A DNA stretch of 64,000 bases from Labilithrix sp. (GTDB taxonomy: Bacteria > Myxococcota_A > Polyangia > Polyangiales > Polyangiaceae), in contig JAHBWE010000008.1 of NCBI GenBank assembly GCA_019637155.1, positions 62,001-126,000 of the forward strand, given 5' to 3'. A model generated the notes under the pieces. That model made no database searches and was not told where the DNA came from. It worked only from the letters and a program-made list of their open reading frames with translations. Positions within the stretch are counted from its first letter, which is position 1; every line of letters begins with the position of its first letter. This document shows, in pieces, positions 33,398-42,237 of the stretch. A program made the position numbers and the translations under genes.

Positions 33398-34576
33398 ATG
33401 GGCGAGAAAACCCCTGACTTCGACGCGATCGACGAGGCCGCCGAGTCGTTCCGCCCCTCATGGGCGGAGTCGGGAGAGAACGCCGCGGCGGAGCTCGAAG
33501 CGCCCCCGATCGTGCCCGCCCCCGCGGTCATCGTCGGCGCCCCCGTGATCGCCATCGGCCCCGACACCGCCGCGGTCGCCGCGCCCGCGGTCGCCGCGCC
33601 GGGCGTCGCGAACGTCGCCGCGCCGGTCATCGCGAATATCGCGAACGCCGCCGCGAAGGCGAGCGGGAGCACCTCGCCGGGGGTCGCGCCGCCGGCGCCT
33701 GGCTCGACGCCGACCGCCGCGACTCCGGCCGGCGGGATCGCCGTGGTCACCGCTCCGGCCGTCGCTTCGGCCGCCGCGGTCACCGCGCCGGTCGCCTCCC
33801 CTCCCGTCGCGACCCCCTCCGTCGCGGCGATGAAGTCGACGGCGATCGGTGGAGCGGTCGCGCCTGACGTCGCGGCGATGGTCGCGGCCGCGCAGGCGAA
33901 GCTTCGCGCCGCCGACGCGGAGGCCCCCGCGCCGATCCCGCCTCCCGTCGCGGCGGCGCCGCCCGTGGATTCACCGCCTTCGCCGGCTTCACCGCCTTCG
34001 CCGGTACCCCCGATCGTCGAGGCGGCGCCGGTGAAGAAGGACATCCCGATCCCGATCGCGGCCGTAGATCCGTTCGGGCCGAGCGCGCCGCCGATCGAGG
34101 CGCCCGACGACGACGACATCGTCTTTCCGAAGCGCTCGGGCGGAAAGGTGGCCGCGTTCGTGGTGGTCGGGCTCGGCCTCCTCGCCGGCGCCGGCGCGTT
34201 CGTGAAATTCGGATTGCTCGCCGACAAGCCCGAGCCCGTATCGACCGCGACGCCGACGGTGGCCGCGCCGCCGCCGACGGCGGAGGACATCCCGCCGCCG
34301 CCGGACAAGGAAGAGCTCGCGGCCGCTGCTGCCGCGGCGTCCGCGGAGACGGCGAAGAGCGCCGAGCCGGAGCCCGAACCTGCGCCCGCGCCTTCGCCGG
34401 AGCCCGCTCCCGCCGCACCCGCGCCCGAGCCCGTCGCGGCGCAGGTCAAGCCGAAGGCCGCGACCGCGCCGCCTCCTGCTCCCGTCGCGAAGCCGCGACC
34501 GGCGCCGGCCCCTGCCGCCAAGCCGGCGGGGAACAAGCCCTCCGGTGGAGGGATCGTGCGCGACAGCCCGTTCTGA
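33398..34576 (+). CDS. Ala/Pro-rich single-pass membrane protein
   Basis: A 392-residue low-complexity protein. A short acidic start (DFDAIDEAAESFRPSWAES) precedes a long Ala/Val/Pro-rich stretch; residues about 250-270 (VAAFVVVGLGLLAGAGAFVK) are the only membrane segment, preceded by KRSGGK. The outer part is Pro/Glu-rich, ending SGGGIVRDSPF. Both flanking Pro-rich segments could span the periplasm as in TonB-like proteins, but no TonB domain is present. Likely an envelope protein of myxobacterial type. Confidence 0.72.
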   Translation: MGEKTPDFDAIDEAAESFRPSWAESGENAAAELEAPPIVPAPAVIVGAPVIAIGPDTAAVAAPAVAAPGVANVAAPVIANIANAAAKASGSTSPGVAPPAPGSTPTAATPAGGIAVVTAPAVASAAAVTAPVASPPVATPSVAAMKSTAIGGAVAPDVAAMVAAAQAKLRAADAEAPAPIPPPVAAAPPVDSPPSPASPPSPVPPIVEAAPVKKDIPIPIAAVDPFGPSAPPIEAPDDDDIVFPKRSGGKVAAFVVVGLGLLAGAGAFVKFGLLADKPEPVSTATPTVAAPPPTAEDIPPPPDKEELAAAAAAASAETAKSAEPEPEPAPAPSPEPAPAAPAPEPVAAQVKPKAATAPPPAPVAKPRPAPAPAAKPAGNKPSGGGIVRDSPF

Positions 34577-34596
34577 GCGTATCCTCGCGTCGCTCC

Positions 34597-35682
34597 ATGC
34601 TGACGCGATCGAACTCAGCTCGCCGCATCACCGCCGCGGCGCTCATCAGCCTGCTCGCGCAGACCGTCACCGTGCCCGCGTGGTCGCAGCAGGCGGACGA
34701 TCCGGTCACGCTCCAGGCGCGCGCGCGCTTCAAGGAGGGCGTCGAGGCGTTCGACAAGGGAAAATACGAGGAGGCGAGGCTCGCGTTCCTCCAGGCCTAC
34801 ACGTTGAAGAAGCACCCGGCGGTGCTCCTCAACCTCGCGCAGAGCAGCGCGAAGTCGAACCACCCGCTCGAGGCGGCGGGCTACTTCAAGCAGTTCTTGA
34901 AGGAGGCGACGACCGCGACCGCGCAGCAGAAGAAGGACGCGGCGCAGGGCCTCGAGGAGGTGCGCAAGCAGCTCGGGCGCATCGAGGTCGTCGCGCCGGC
35001 GGGCACGGAGATCACGGTCGACGATCAGAAGGTCGGCGCCGCGCCGGTGGAGCCGGTCGACGTCGAGGCCGGCACCCACACGGTGAAGGGCGGCGCGCAG
35101 ACGGTGACGGTGACCGCGGTCGTCGGGCAGAAGGCGAAGGCGGACCTCACGCCCCCGTCGACGCCGGCGCCGGACACGCCCGCGAAGCCGGAGACCACGC
35201 CGCCGCCGGAGCCGCCGCCCGCGCCGAAGAAGGCGGAGGCCAGCCTGACGACGCCGCCCGATCCGATGTGGCCGGTCTGGGTCGGCCTCGGCGTGGGAGC
35301 GGCGGGCCTCGTGAACGCGGTCGTCTTCGCGGCGCTCAAGGGCACGGCGCAGTCGAACGCCGACCGGACCGCGCAAGAGATCCGCACGAAGGCGGTGGAG
35401 TACGGAGAGCCCGCGCAAGGCGCGTGCAACAACCCGCGGCTCCCGCCCGAGTTCGGCGCCGCGTGCGCGAAGCTCCGCTCCAGCAACGACGACGTCGACG
35501 CCGACGCGCTCGTCGCGAACATCTCCCTCGTCGTGATGGGCATCGGCTTCGTCGGCGCCGGCGCCTACTACCTGTTCGGCCCCAAGCGCGCCTCGGATGA
35601 CTCCAAGACCTCGCGCCTGCCCACGATCACCCCCTGGGCCGGCTGGCAGAGCGGCGGCCTCACGATCGGCGGCTCGCTCTAG
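34597..35682 (+). CDS. TPR/PEGA-domain protein with signal peptide
   Basis: A 361-residue envelope protein. A signal sequence of about 30 residues (AALISLLAQTVTVPAWSQQ) is followed by a tetratricopeptide unit (FKEGVEAFDKGKYEEARLAF), a PEGA-like sheet (about 125-165, EVVAPAGTEITVDDQKVG), a Pro-rich linker and two hydrophobic segments (about 225-245 and 300-325) near the C-terminus. The organisation is common in myxobacterial Tol/periplasmic helper proteins. It follows the Ala/Pro-rich membrane protein by 20 bases; the stop codon is in the heptamer repeat below. Confidence 0.8.
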   Translation: MLTRSNSARRITAAALISLLAQTVTVPAWSQQADDPVTLQARARFKEGVEAFDKGKYEEARLAFLQAYTLKKHPAVLLNLAQSSAKSNHPLEAAGYFKQFLKEATTATAQQKKDAAQGLEEVRKQLGRIEVVAPAGTEITVDDQKVGAAPVEPVDVEAGTHTVKGGAQTVTVTAVVGQKAKADLTPPSTPAPDTPAKPETTPPPEPPPAPKKAEASLTTPPDPMWPVWVGLGVGAAGLVNAVVFAALKGTAQSNADRTAQEIRTKAVEYGEPAQGACNNPRLPPEFGAACAKLRSSNDDVDADALVANISLVVMGIGFVGAGAYYLFGPKRASDDSKTSRLPTITPWAGWQSGGLTIGGSL

Positions 35683-35698
35683 CGTCTAGCGTCTAGCG
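35678..35698. repeat. three tandem copies of TCTAGCG
   Basis: The heptamer repeat lies between two convergent genes and supplies both stop codons: because it contains CTAG, it gives TAG to the plus-strand gene ending at 35682 and TAG to the minus-strand gene ending at 35693. Confidence 0.9.
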
Positions 35699-36058
35699 TC
35701 GCGAGCCCACTCGCTCCGCGATCGTGCGGATCCAGGTGCGAAGGAGGGCGACGTTCGCGTCGCCGGGAGCGACGCCGACGACGACGAGGTCGTGACGGTC
35801 GGGGACACGCGCGTAGGCGTGGACCCAACGTCCCGACGCGACGAGCGATTCGTCGAAGTCGGCGAGCTCCTCCTTCGTCGGGGACGTCGTGCAGACCGCG
35901 GAGAGCGCCGCCTTCTCCGCGTCGTCGTGGAGGACGTCGACGCGCAGCTCGAGGCCGAGGACCAACCCCGCGCGCGTATCCAGGCAAGCGAGCGCGACCG
36001 CGTCGGTGCGGCTGGCGAGCTCTTCGCGCATCGTCACGCCGAGACCGGCGGCGCTCAC
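35693..36058 (-). CDS. roadblock/LC7-like small protein
   Basis: A 121-residue protein. The alpha-beta pattern (MREELASRTDAVALACLDTR, GLVLGLELRVDVLHD, then VHAYARVPDRHDLVVVGVAPG and a last helix) resembles the roadblock fold of small GTPase regulators. The GTG start at 36058 overlaps the stop of a 21-residue ORF as GTGA; an ATG at 36031 is an alternative start. A REC-DUF4388-roadblock protein is encoded divergently nearby, so a common pathway is possible. Confidence 0.6.
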   Translation of the reverse strand: MSAAGLGVTMREELASRTDAVALACLDTRAGLVLGLELRVDVLHDDAEKAALSAVCTTSPTKEELADFDESLVASGRWVHAYARVPDRHDLVVVGVAPGDANVALLRTWIRTIAERVGSRR

Positions 36059-36120
36059 GACGTCCCGCCGAGAGGGTCGTCCGCGCGCGGCTCGAACACG
36101 TGATGGGGCTCATGGGGCAT
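36055..36120 (-). CDS. 21-residue His-rich leader peptide, coupled to roadblock gene
   Basis: ATG at 36120 behind a strong GAAGGAGAG ribosome binding site gives a 21-residue peptide (begins MPHEPHHVFEPRAD). Its TGA overlaps the GTG start of the roadblock-like gene as GTGA. The downstream gene has no ribosome binding site of its own, so it appears to depend on this small ORF. It may be a regulatory leader or a real small protein. Confidence 0.6.
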   Translation of the reverse strand: MPHEPHHVFEPRADDPLGGTS

Positions 36121-36352
36121 GTCGGCTCTCCTTCGGTGATCGGCGCTTGGTCGCTTCGCGCCAGCCGATCCGAAGTCGCAAGCGGCATGCCGCGGAGAGC
36201 TCCTCGTTTTGCGCGCGCGTTCGCTCGCCGGTGTCCGGCCCTCCGGACGGTGGCGTCCGGAGCGCCGGACGGGTCGCGCCCCGTTCGGAGCCCGGATTTC
36301 GCGAAGACGCGGGCTTGCGCCGGCGGCATGTGCGCTGCAGCAGGGCGCGCCG

Positions 36353-37465
36353 ATGACCGCGCGTCGGATCGTGCTCGTCGACGACGAGGAGGCGCTCACT
36401 CGATCGCTCTCGAGCCGCCTCGCGCGCGCGTACCCCCGCCACCGAATCGAGTCGGCGAACGACGGCGCGGCGGCGCTCACGCTCCTCGAAGGAGCGGTCG
36501 ATCTCCTCATCACCGACGTCCACATGCCGGGCTTGAGCGGCATCGATCTCGTCTTCGCTGCGCGCAGCGTCCATCCCGAGCTCCCCGTCATCGTCATGAC
36601 CGCCTTCAAGTCGGTCGACATCACGAGCCTCCGCTCCGGTCCGTTCACCGGCTTCCTGGAGAAGCCGTTCAAGCTCGATCTGCTCCTTCAGCAGATCGAC
36701 GAGGCTCTCTCTCCGCCGTCGTCGGGCTTCTCCGGAGCGGTCCTCGTGCAGACGCTCCCGGACATCGTGCAGCTCTACGTCCACTCGAGCGCCACCGGTC
36801 AGCTGACGGTCCGCCACAAGACGCTGGAGGGGCACGTGTTCTTCTCGCAAGGGGTCGTCCTCCACGCGCAGACGCCGCACGCCGTCGGTGACGAGGCCTT
36901 CTACGAGATCATGACCTGGAGCGCGGGGGAGTTCTCGATGCGGACCGGCGCGACGACGAGCGGTCGGTCCGTGCGCTCGGCGTGGCAGGCGCTCCTGCTG
37001 GAGAGCGCGCGCCGGGCCGACGAGCGGCTGAACGCGGGCAATACCCATTTCGATTCCGCGACACCCAACTTCAACAACGCATCAGCAGCAGCGAGGGATC
37101 TGTCCATGAACATCAAAGAAAGCCTCCACAAGCTCAATCAGGTCGACGGATTCGTGGGAGCGGCGATCGTCGACTCCGAGAGCGGCATGCTCCTCGGGCA
37201 CGAAGGCGGAGGGAACCTGAACCTCGAAATAGCGGCCGCCGGCAACACCGAGGTCGTCCGCGCGAAGCGAAAGACGATGAGCAACCTCGCGCTGAAGGAC
37301 GGAATCGAGGACATCCTCATCACCCTCGGCAAGCAGTACCACCTCATCCGCCCTCTCCGCTCCCGCCCGACGCTCTTCTTCTACGTCGCGCTCGATCGCC
37401 AGCGCGCGAACCTCGCGATGGCGCGCATCGCGCTCGCCGACGTCGAGAAGGAGCTCCACGTCTGA
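36353..37465 (+). CDS. response regulator with DUF4388 and roadblock domains
   Basis: A 370-residue three-part protein. The receiver at 3-118 has IVLVDDEEALTRS, Asp in LLITDVHMPGL and Lys in FLEKPFKL. DUF4388 (about 125-225) has VQTLPDIVQLYVHSSATGQL and GHVFFSQGVVLHAQT. The roadblock-like domain (about 255-370) has LHKLNQVDGFVGAAIVDSES. DUF4388 is typical of myxobacterial proteins, and roadblock domains (MglB type) act on small Ras-like GTPases that set cell polarity. It may feed a phosphorelay into such a GTPase. A PDZ gene follows with a 4-base overlap. Confidence 0.85.
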   Translation: MTARRIVLVDDEEALTRSLSSRLARAYPRHRIESANDGAAALTLLEGAVDLLITDVHMPGLSGIDLVFAARSVHPELPVIVMTAFKSVDITSLRSGPFTGFLEKPFKLDLLLQQIDEALSPPSSGFSGAVLVQTLPDIVQLYVHSSATGQLTVRHKTLEGHVFFSQGVVLHAQTPHAVGDEAFYEIMTWSAGEFSMRTGATTSGRSVRSAWQALLLESARRADERLNAGNTHFDSATPNFNNASAAARDLSMNIKESLHKLNQVDGFVGAAIVDSESGMLLGHEGGGNLNLEIAAAGNTEVVRAKRKTMSNLALKDGIEDILITLGKQYHLIRPLRSRPTLFFYVALDRQRANLAMARIALADVEKELHV

Positions 37466-37812
37466 TCGCGAAGTCGTCGCTCTTCGCCCTCGCCAAGGCG
37501 CTCGAGGGGATCCCGGTACTGGGCGCGCTCGGAGGCACGCCCGCCGCGCGCGCCGGGATCCGCTACGGCGACGTCCTCCTCTCGGTGAACGGGAAGCGGA
37601 CCCGCACGATGAGCGACTTCATCGAGGCGAAGGCGCTCCGGAGCGACGCGATGGACGTCGTCGTCTTCCGCGCCGGCCGCGAGGAGACGAACGAGCTCCG
37701 CTACGACGAACCCGGCGCGCCCGTCGACGTGGCCGCGATCCTCGCCGAGCTCGTCACGCTCCGCGTCGGCGCCGGCGGCCTCGACGAAGGCGGCGGCTCC
37801 TCGGCGGAGTGA
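37462..37812 (+). CDS. PDZ-domain protein with unusual start
   Basis: A 116-residue PDZ domain: LGGTPAARAGIRYGDVLLSV, then KRTRTMSDFIEAKALRSDAM and DVVVFRAGREETNELRYDEP. No ATG, GTG or TTG exists in frame upstream of the domain. The only candidate is a CTG at 37462 that overlaps the preceding TGA stop as CTGA, so a CTG start with translational coupling is the simplest reading. Alternatively the domain is a C-terminal extension reached by frameshift from the previous gene. Role unknown. Confidence 0.6.
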   Translation: MIAKSSLFALAKALEGIPVLGALGGTPAARAGIRYGDVLLSVNGKRTRTMSDFIEAKALRSDAMDVVVFRAGREETNELRYDEPGAPVDVAAILAELVTLRVGAGGLDEGGGSSAE

Positions 37813-37814
37813 GC

Positions 37815-39131
37815 TCACCAGCGAATGACGCGCGCGTAGCCGGGCGTCTTCGCGTCCTCGGCGTCGTGGCGGACGAGCGCGACGGCGAAGCACTTCGCGC
37901 CGTCGCAGCCGGCGTCGACGATCGCGTCGGCGGGCTGATCGAGGTGGGTCGCGATCGGCGCGCCGAGGAGATCGACGTGCGTGTGCGTGAGGCCCGCGAT
38001 CGGAGCGCGGGCCTTGCCGACGCCGGCGGTGCGCTCGACCCACGCGACCGAGAGCTGGTCCTCGAGGACGCCGGTGAAGAACGGGCCGTTTTCGCCCCCG
38101 CAGCGCGCGGGCGCGAGCTCCACCACCGACTCCTCGAACGAGCGGCGATCGACGCGGAGCGCCATGACGCGCGAGCCCGTCTCGTCCGCTTTGCAGCCGG
38201 CCGCGTCCTGGGTGTAGACGATCACGACCATCTTCGACGTCGCGTCCACCGCGACCACGTCGTCGTCGCGGCCGATCGTGGTCGCCAGCTTGTGCAGCGC
38301 GTCGGGCACGCCCGCCTTCGTCTCGCGGAGCGCGACCGCGCCGGAGAGCGCGAGGCGCACGACGCCGACCTCGTCGCCGACGGTGTACTCGGCGAGCTCG
38401 CGCTGATCGTCCTCGCCGAAGTCGCTCTCACGCGTCATCACCACCGGCGCGCCCGCGTCGTCGTGGAGCGGGAGGATGCTCGTCTGCTCGTCCTCCTCGA
38501 GGACCGCGTACGCGCGCGTCGCGGAGCAGAGGAGCGCGGCCTCCTTGTCCTTCGGCAGCGCGAAGGTCGCGCGGTCGCCGCTCCACCCGACGCTCGTGAC
38601 GAGCGCGGCGTCGGCGAACCAGATCCCCGCCCGCGTCGCGCACGACGCGGCCGCGACGTCGATCGGCGCGCCGCGCTTCGCGAGGTCGGGGCCGAAGAAC
38701 GCGAGCTCGCGCACGAGCTTGCCGCCGCGGAGACCGCGCCACGTCACGAAGGCGCCCTCCGCCGACGCGGCGACCTTGAGGTCGGCGTCCGTCGACCACG
38801 CGACGTCGTCGAACGCGGGCTCGTTCGCGACGACGGCGTCGAGCTTGTCGATGCGCTGTACACGGATCGTCCTCGTCGGCACGTCGAGCCCCGCGACGAC
38901 GACGTCTCCGCCCGGCATCCACGCCGCCGCGATCGGCGCGCTGAGGCCGACCTTCGATTTCGGCAGCGGCGCCGCGACGACGGGCGGCGCCGCCGACGGC
39001 TCGGGCGCGACGACGACCGGCACCGGCTTCGGCGGAGGGCCCCCGCCGCAGACCTTCACCCCGGTCCCCACCAACAAGAGGACGGCGAAGGCGCCGAGCC
39101 CCCACTGCTTCAGCGCGTCCGTATCGGGCAT
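37815..39131 (-). CDS. membrane-anchored protein of unknown function
   Basis: A 438-residue protein with one N-terminal membrane segment (LGAFAVLLLVGTGVKVCGGG), a Pro-rich linker and a large periplasmic beta-rich body that looks like a propeller: repeated units such as GIWFADAALVTSVGW and LSVAWVERTAGVGKAR. No family recognised. It follows the FHA sigma-54 regulator gene by 20 bases on the same strand, so they are probably co-transcribed, but no functional link is apparent. Confidence 0.72.
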   Translation of the reverse strand: MPDTDALKQWGLGAFAVLLLVGTGVKVCGGGPPPKPVPVVVAPEPSAAPPVVAAPLPKSKVGLSAPIAAAWMPGGDVVVAGLDVPTRTIRVQRIDKLDAVVANEPAFDDVAWSTDADLKVAASAEGAFVTWRGLRGGKLVRELAFFGPDLAKRGAPIDVAAASCATRAGIWFADAALVTSVGWSGDRATFALPKDKEAALLCSATRAYAVLEEDEQTSILPLHDDAGAPVVMTRESDFGEDDQRELAEYTVGDEVGVVRLALSGAVALRETKAGVPDALHKLATTIGRDDDVVAVDATSKMVVIVYTQDAAGCKADETGSRVMALRVDRRSFEESVVELAPARCGGENGPFFTGVLEDQLSVAWVERTAGVGKARAPIAGLTHTHVDLLGAPIATHLDQPADAIVDAGCDGAKCFAVALVRHDAEDAKTPGYARVIRW

Positions 39132-39151
39132 CCGCTACGACCTTTCGCATG

Positions 39152-40420
39152 TCATCCCGTCCTCGCCAAGAGCTTACGGAACGTAGTCCGCGGCATCTTC
39201 GCCGCGCGCGCGGCGGCGCTCACGTTGCCGGCGTGGCTCGCGAGCCAGTCGCGCGCGCGATCGGGCGTGAAGCCGAGGACCTTCGGCCCGGCCCGCGGCG
39301 CCATCGCGCGCGTGATCGCCTGCGCGTGGATCCACCGCGACTCGTTCGAGAGCCCCGCCGCGCGGAGCAGCACGTTGCGCAGCTCGCGGACGTTGCCGGG
39401 CCACTCGTGCGCGGTGAGGAGCGCGCTCGCGCCGGGCGTGAGATCGCGCTCGCCGATCTGAGGCTCGAGCTGCTGGAGGATCGTGCTCGCGATCGGGAGG
39501 ATGTCGCCCGGACGCGCGCGCAGCGGCGGGATCTCGACGACGAAGACCTCGAGCCGGTGGAAGAGGTCCCGCCGGAAGCGGCCCGCGCGGACGTGCTCGA
39601 GGAGCGGCACGTGCGTCGCCGCGACGACGCGCACGTCGGTTCGTTTCCCCGAACCGGCGCCGCCGACGCGGCGGACCTCGTAGCCGTCGAGCGCGCGGAG
39701 GAGCTTCGGCTGCGCGTCGCTCGGGAGCTCGCCGATCTCGTCGAGGAACAGCGTCCCGCCCTCGGCCTCGACGAACGCGCCGTCGCGCCGCGCGGTCGCG
39801 CCGGTGAACGCCCCGCGCTCGTGGCCGAAGAGCTCGCTCTCGACCAGCTCGCGCGGGAGCGCCGCGACGTTGAGCGCGACGAACTCCGCCTCGCTCCGCG
39901 CGCCTTCGCGGTGGAGCGCGCGCGCGACGAGCTCCTTCCCGACCCCGGTCTCACCGGTGACGAGCACCGGCGCGGCGTGGTTCGCGAGCCAGCGCACCTG
40001 GCGCGCCACGCGCAGCATCGCGCTCGACGCCCCCGCGATGCCGGGGAGCGGCGCGCCGGTGACGACGTCGGCCTCCTCATCGCCGCTCGCCGCCGCGCAG
40101 ACGATCGTGACGCGCCCCGCGACGATGACCGCCCCCGGCGCGCCCCAACCGTCCCGCACGCGCGCGCCGCCGATGAACGTCCCGTTCTTCGAGCCGGTGT
40201 CGGCGACGTGCACGCCCTTGTCCTCCAGCGCGATCGTGCACTGCTGCGCGCTCACGGTCGGATCGTCGATCCGGATGTCGACGCCGGACGCGCTGCCGAC
40301 CGTCATCGGTCGGTCTTCGAGCGGGACGCGCCGCGTGCGGCCGCCGTCCTGGACCTCGAGGAAGAGCCGCGGCGGCGCCTTGGCGGTGACCACGTCGATC
40401 TCGGTCGTCTCGTGCGTCAT
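39152..40420 (-). CDS. FHA-domain sigma-54-dependent activator
   Basis: A 422-residue regulator. The FHA domain (about 17-110) ends in DTGSKNGTFIGGARV and binds phosphothreonine, so a Ser/Thr kinase is the likely input. The AAA+ domain (about 128-360) has Walker A GETGVGKEL, the sigma-54 contact loop GAFTGA, Walker B TLFLDEIGEL and the arginine finger region FRRDLFHRLEVF. The C-terminal Fis-type HTH ends in NVSAAARAAKMPRTTFRKLL. This FHA-AAA-HTH form is frequent in myxobacteria. Divergent from the metallophosphoesterase gene. Confidence 0.92.
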   Translation of the reverse strand: MTHETTEIDVVTAKAPPRLFLEVQDGGRTRRVPLEDRPMTVGSASGVDIRIDDPTVSAQQCTIALEDKGVHVADTGSKNGTFIGGARVRDGWGAPGAVIVAGRVTIVCAAASGDEEADVVTGAPLPGIAGASSAMLRVARQVRWLANHAAPVLVTGETGVGKELVARALHREGARSEAEFVALNVAALPRELVESELFGHERGAFTGATARRDGAFVEAEGGTLFLDEIGELPSDAQPKLLRALDGYEVRRVGGAGSGKRTDVRVVAATHVPLLEHVRAGRFRRDLFHRLEVFVVEIPPLRARPGDILPIASTILQQLEPQIGERDLTPGASALLTAHEWPGNVRELRNVLLRAAGLSNESRWIHAQAITRAMAPRAGPKVLGFTPDRARDWLASHAGNVSAAARAAKMPRTTFRKLLARTG

Positions 40421-40497
40421 GTGTGTGCGCGTCGTTCGACCGCCCTTCGCGGTGGTTGCGCGGGATTTTCTCCACAGGGATGTAGTAAGAGGCGGTC

Positions 40498-42237
40498 GTG
40501 CCCGAGCCGTCCGTCGTCGTCCCCGTGCCGCTGCCGGAGGACGCGCCGAAGTTGTTCTACCGCCGCGGCAACCGCTGGCCGCGCGCGATCGCGTGGTTCG
40601 GCTTCAAATCGTTCTGGGGTCACCTCTGGCACCTCGCCGCGAGCGTCATCGCGACGGAGGACATCGACTCGCGCGACTGGATGCACCCCGCCACCGCGCG
40701 CGCGCTCACGCGCCGCCTCGCCGACACGATCGGCGCCGCACGCCCCGACGCCGACAGCCTCGCGGAGGCGCTCGACGGCGACGTCTGGATCGACTTCGTC
40801 TCCGACACCGGCGACGACTTCTCCGTCAGCAAGGCCGTCGCGCGCCTCATCGCGTCCGAGTACGAGGTCGACGATCCCGACGATCCGACGAAGAAGCTCG
40901 TCCTCCCGCGCGGCGACGTCCTCCTCTTCGGCGGCGACACCGCCTATCCGGTCGCGACCGAGGTCGAGATCCACAACCGCGTCTGCGTGCCGTTCAACAC
41001 CGTGCTCCGCACCGTCGCGGACGACAAGAAGCGCGCGCTGCTCGGCGTCCCCGGCAACCACGACTGGTACGCCGGGCTCGACGGCTTCGGCCGCATGTTC
41101 CGCGCGCGGCGGCTCATGCTCGGGCGCGCGGAGAAGGAGGACGACCTCTCCGTCGATCGCTTCGGCCAGATCGGGCACTTCGTCGAGTGGGTCGAGGCCT
41201 TCCGCCTCGGCACCAACGTCGTGAAGCGCGCCGCCCTCGCGCTGACGGGCTACACGCCGGTGCAGGACGCGAGCTACTGGACCTTCCGCGTCGCGCCCAA
41301 CCTCGATCTCTGGGGCGCCGACCGCCAGCTCCGGCTCGTCGACTTCCACCAGCGCGCGTTCTTCGCGGAGGAGCGCGACCCCGATCGCGGCATCGTGCTC
41401 TGCGTCGCCGACCCGCCGTACGCGTTCCTCGAGCCGAGCCGCGCGGGGCAGGAGATCCTCGCCGCGCTCGATCTCGGGATCGAGAAGGACGGCCTCCTCG
41501 TCCTCACCGGCGACACGCATCACTACTGCCGCCAGACGATGGGCCCCGGGATGCAGGTCCTCGCCGGCGGCGGCGGCGCGTTCCTCCACCCCGCGACGAT
41601 CAACCGGCGCGGCCTGCCCGAGCCCGACGCCGAGTTCCCCGGCCGGACGACGACGGTCGTCCTCGCGCTCCAGGTCCCCTGGCAGATCGCGCACGGTCGC
41701 TCCGGCTTCGTCGTGCACACCGTGCTCGCGCTCGTGCAGGCGCCGATCTTCATGCACCAGTGGCGCACGCACGAAGGCGCCGGCTTGCTCAGCGTCGTCG
41801 TCGCGCTCGCCGCGTTCCTCGTCTGCTTCTTCCTCGGCGGCTTCCGCAAGAACCGCCTCAAGGTCGCGGCGCTCTCGCTCGTGTGCGGCTCCGTCATCGG
41901 TCTCCTGCCGCTCGTGGTGTTCGAGGTGCTGTTGTGGTTCCACATCGCGCGCGCGCTCACGTTCCTCGCGCTCGGCCTCGCCGGCACGGTGTACGTCGGG
42001 ACCCTCGCGCTCGGCGCGTACCTGATGCTGCTCACGATGCTCGGCATCGAGCAGCATCAGGCCTTCAGCGCGCTCGCGCACCCCGGCTACAAGCACTTCG
42101 TCCGGCTGCGCTTCAAGAAGGATGGTAGTCACGCCGACGGGTGGGTCTTCGGCCGCGTCGATCCGCTGAAGAAGGACGATCCCGTCGTGCTCGTCGACCG
42201 CTTTCGCTGGAAGAACCCGAAGTGCGCCGCGCGCTGA
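40498..42237 (+). CDS. metallophosphoesterase with C-terminal membrane domain
   Basis: A 579-residue protein from a GTG start. The calcineurin-type phosphoesterase motifs are present: DVLLFGGDTAYP, GVPGNHDWY and LVLTGDTHHY. Residues about 405-525 contain four or five membrane segments (SGFVVHTVLALVQA, VVALAAFLVCFFLGGF, LVCGSVIGLLPLVVFEVLLW, FLALGLAGTVYVG). The final 60 residues are again soluble (GYKHFVRLRFKKDG). Likely inner-membrane with the catalytic part cytoplasmic. Substrate unknown. The next gene overlaps by 16 bases. Confidence 0.85.
   Translation: MPEPSVVVPVPLPEDAPKLFYRRGNRWPRAIAWFGFKSFWGHLWHLAASVIATEDIDSRDWMHPATARALTRRLADTIGAARPDADSLAEALDGDVWIDFVSDTGDDFSVSKAVARLIASEYEVDDPDDPTKKLVLPRGDVLLFGGDTAYPVATEVEIHNRVCVPFNTVLRTVADDKKRALLGVPGNHDWYAGLDGFGRMFRARRLMLGRAEKEDDLSVDRFGQIGHFVEWVEAFRLGTNVVKRAALALTGYTPVQDASYWTFRVAPNLDLWGADRQLRLVDFHQRAFFAEERDPDRGIVLCVADPPYAFLEPSRAGQEILAALDLGIEKDGLLVLTGDTHHYCRQTMGPGMQVLAGGGGAFLHPATINRRGLPEPDAEFPGRTTTVVLALQVPWQIAHGRSGFVVHTVLALVQAPIFMHQWRTHEGAGLLSVVVALAAFLVCFFLGGFRKNRLKVAALSLVCGSVIGLLPLVVFEVLLWFHIARALTFLALGLAGTVYVGTLALGAYLMLLTMLGIEQHQAFSALAHPGYKHFVRLRFKKDGSHADGWVFGRVDPLKKDDPVVLVDRFRWKNPKCAAR

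Noticed and set aside
36209..36352. N-terminal extension of the REC-DUF4388-roadblock gene
   Set aside because: The in-frame region upstream of ATG 36353 is Arg/Pro-rich and overlaps the regulatory region of the divergent leader; the receiver domain starts right after the chosen ATG.
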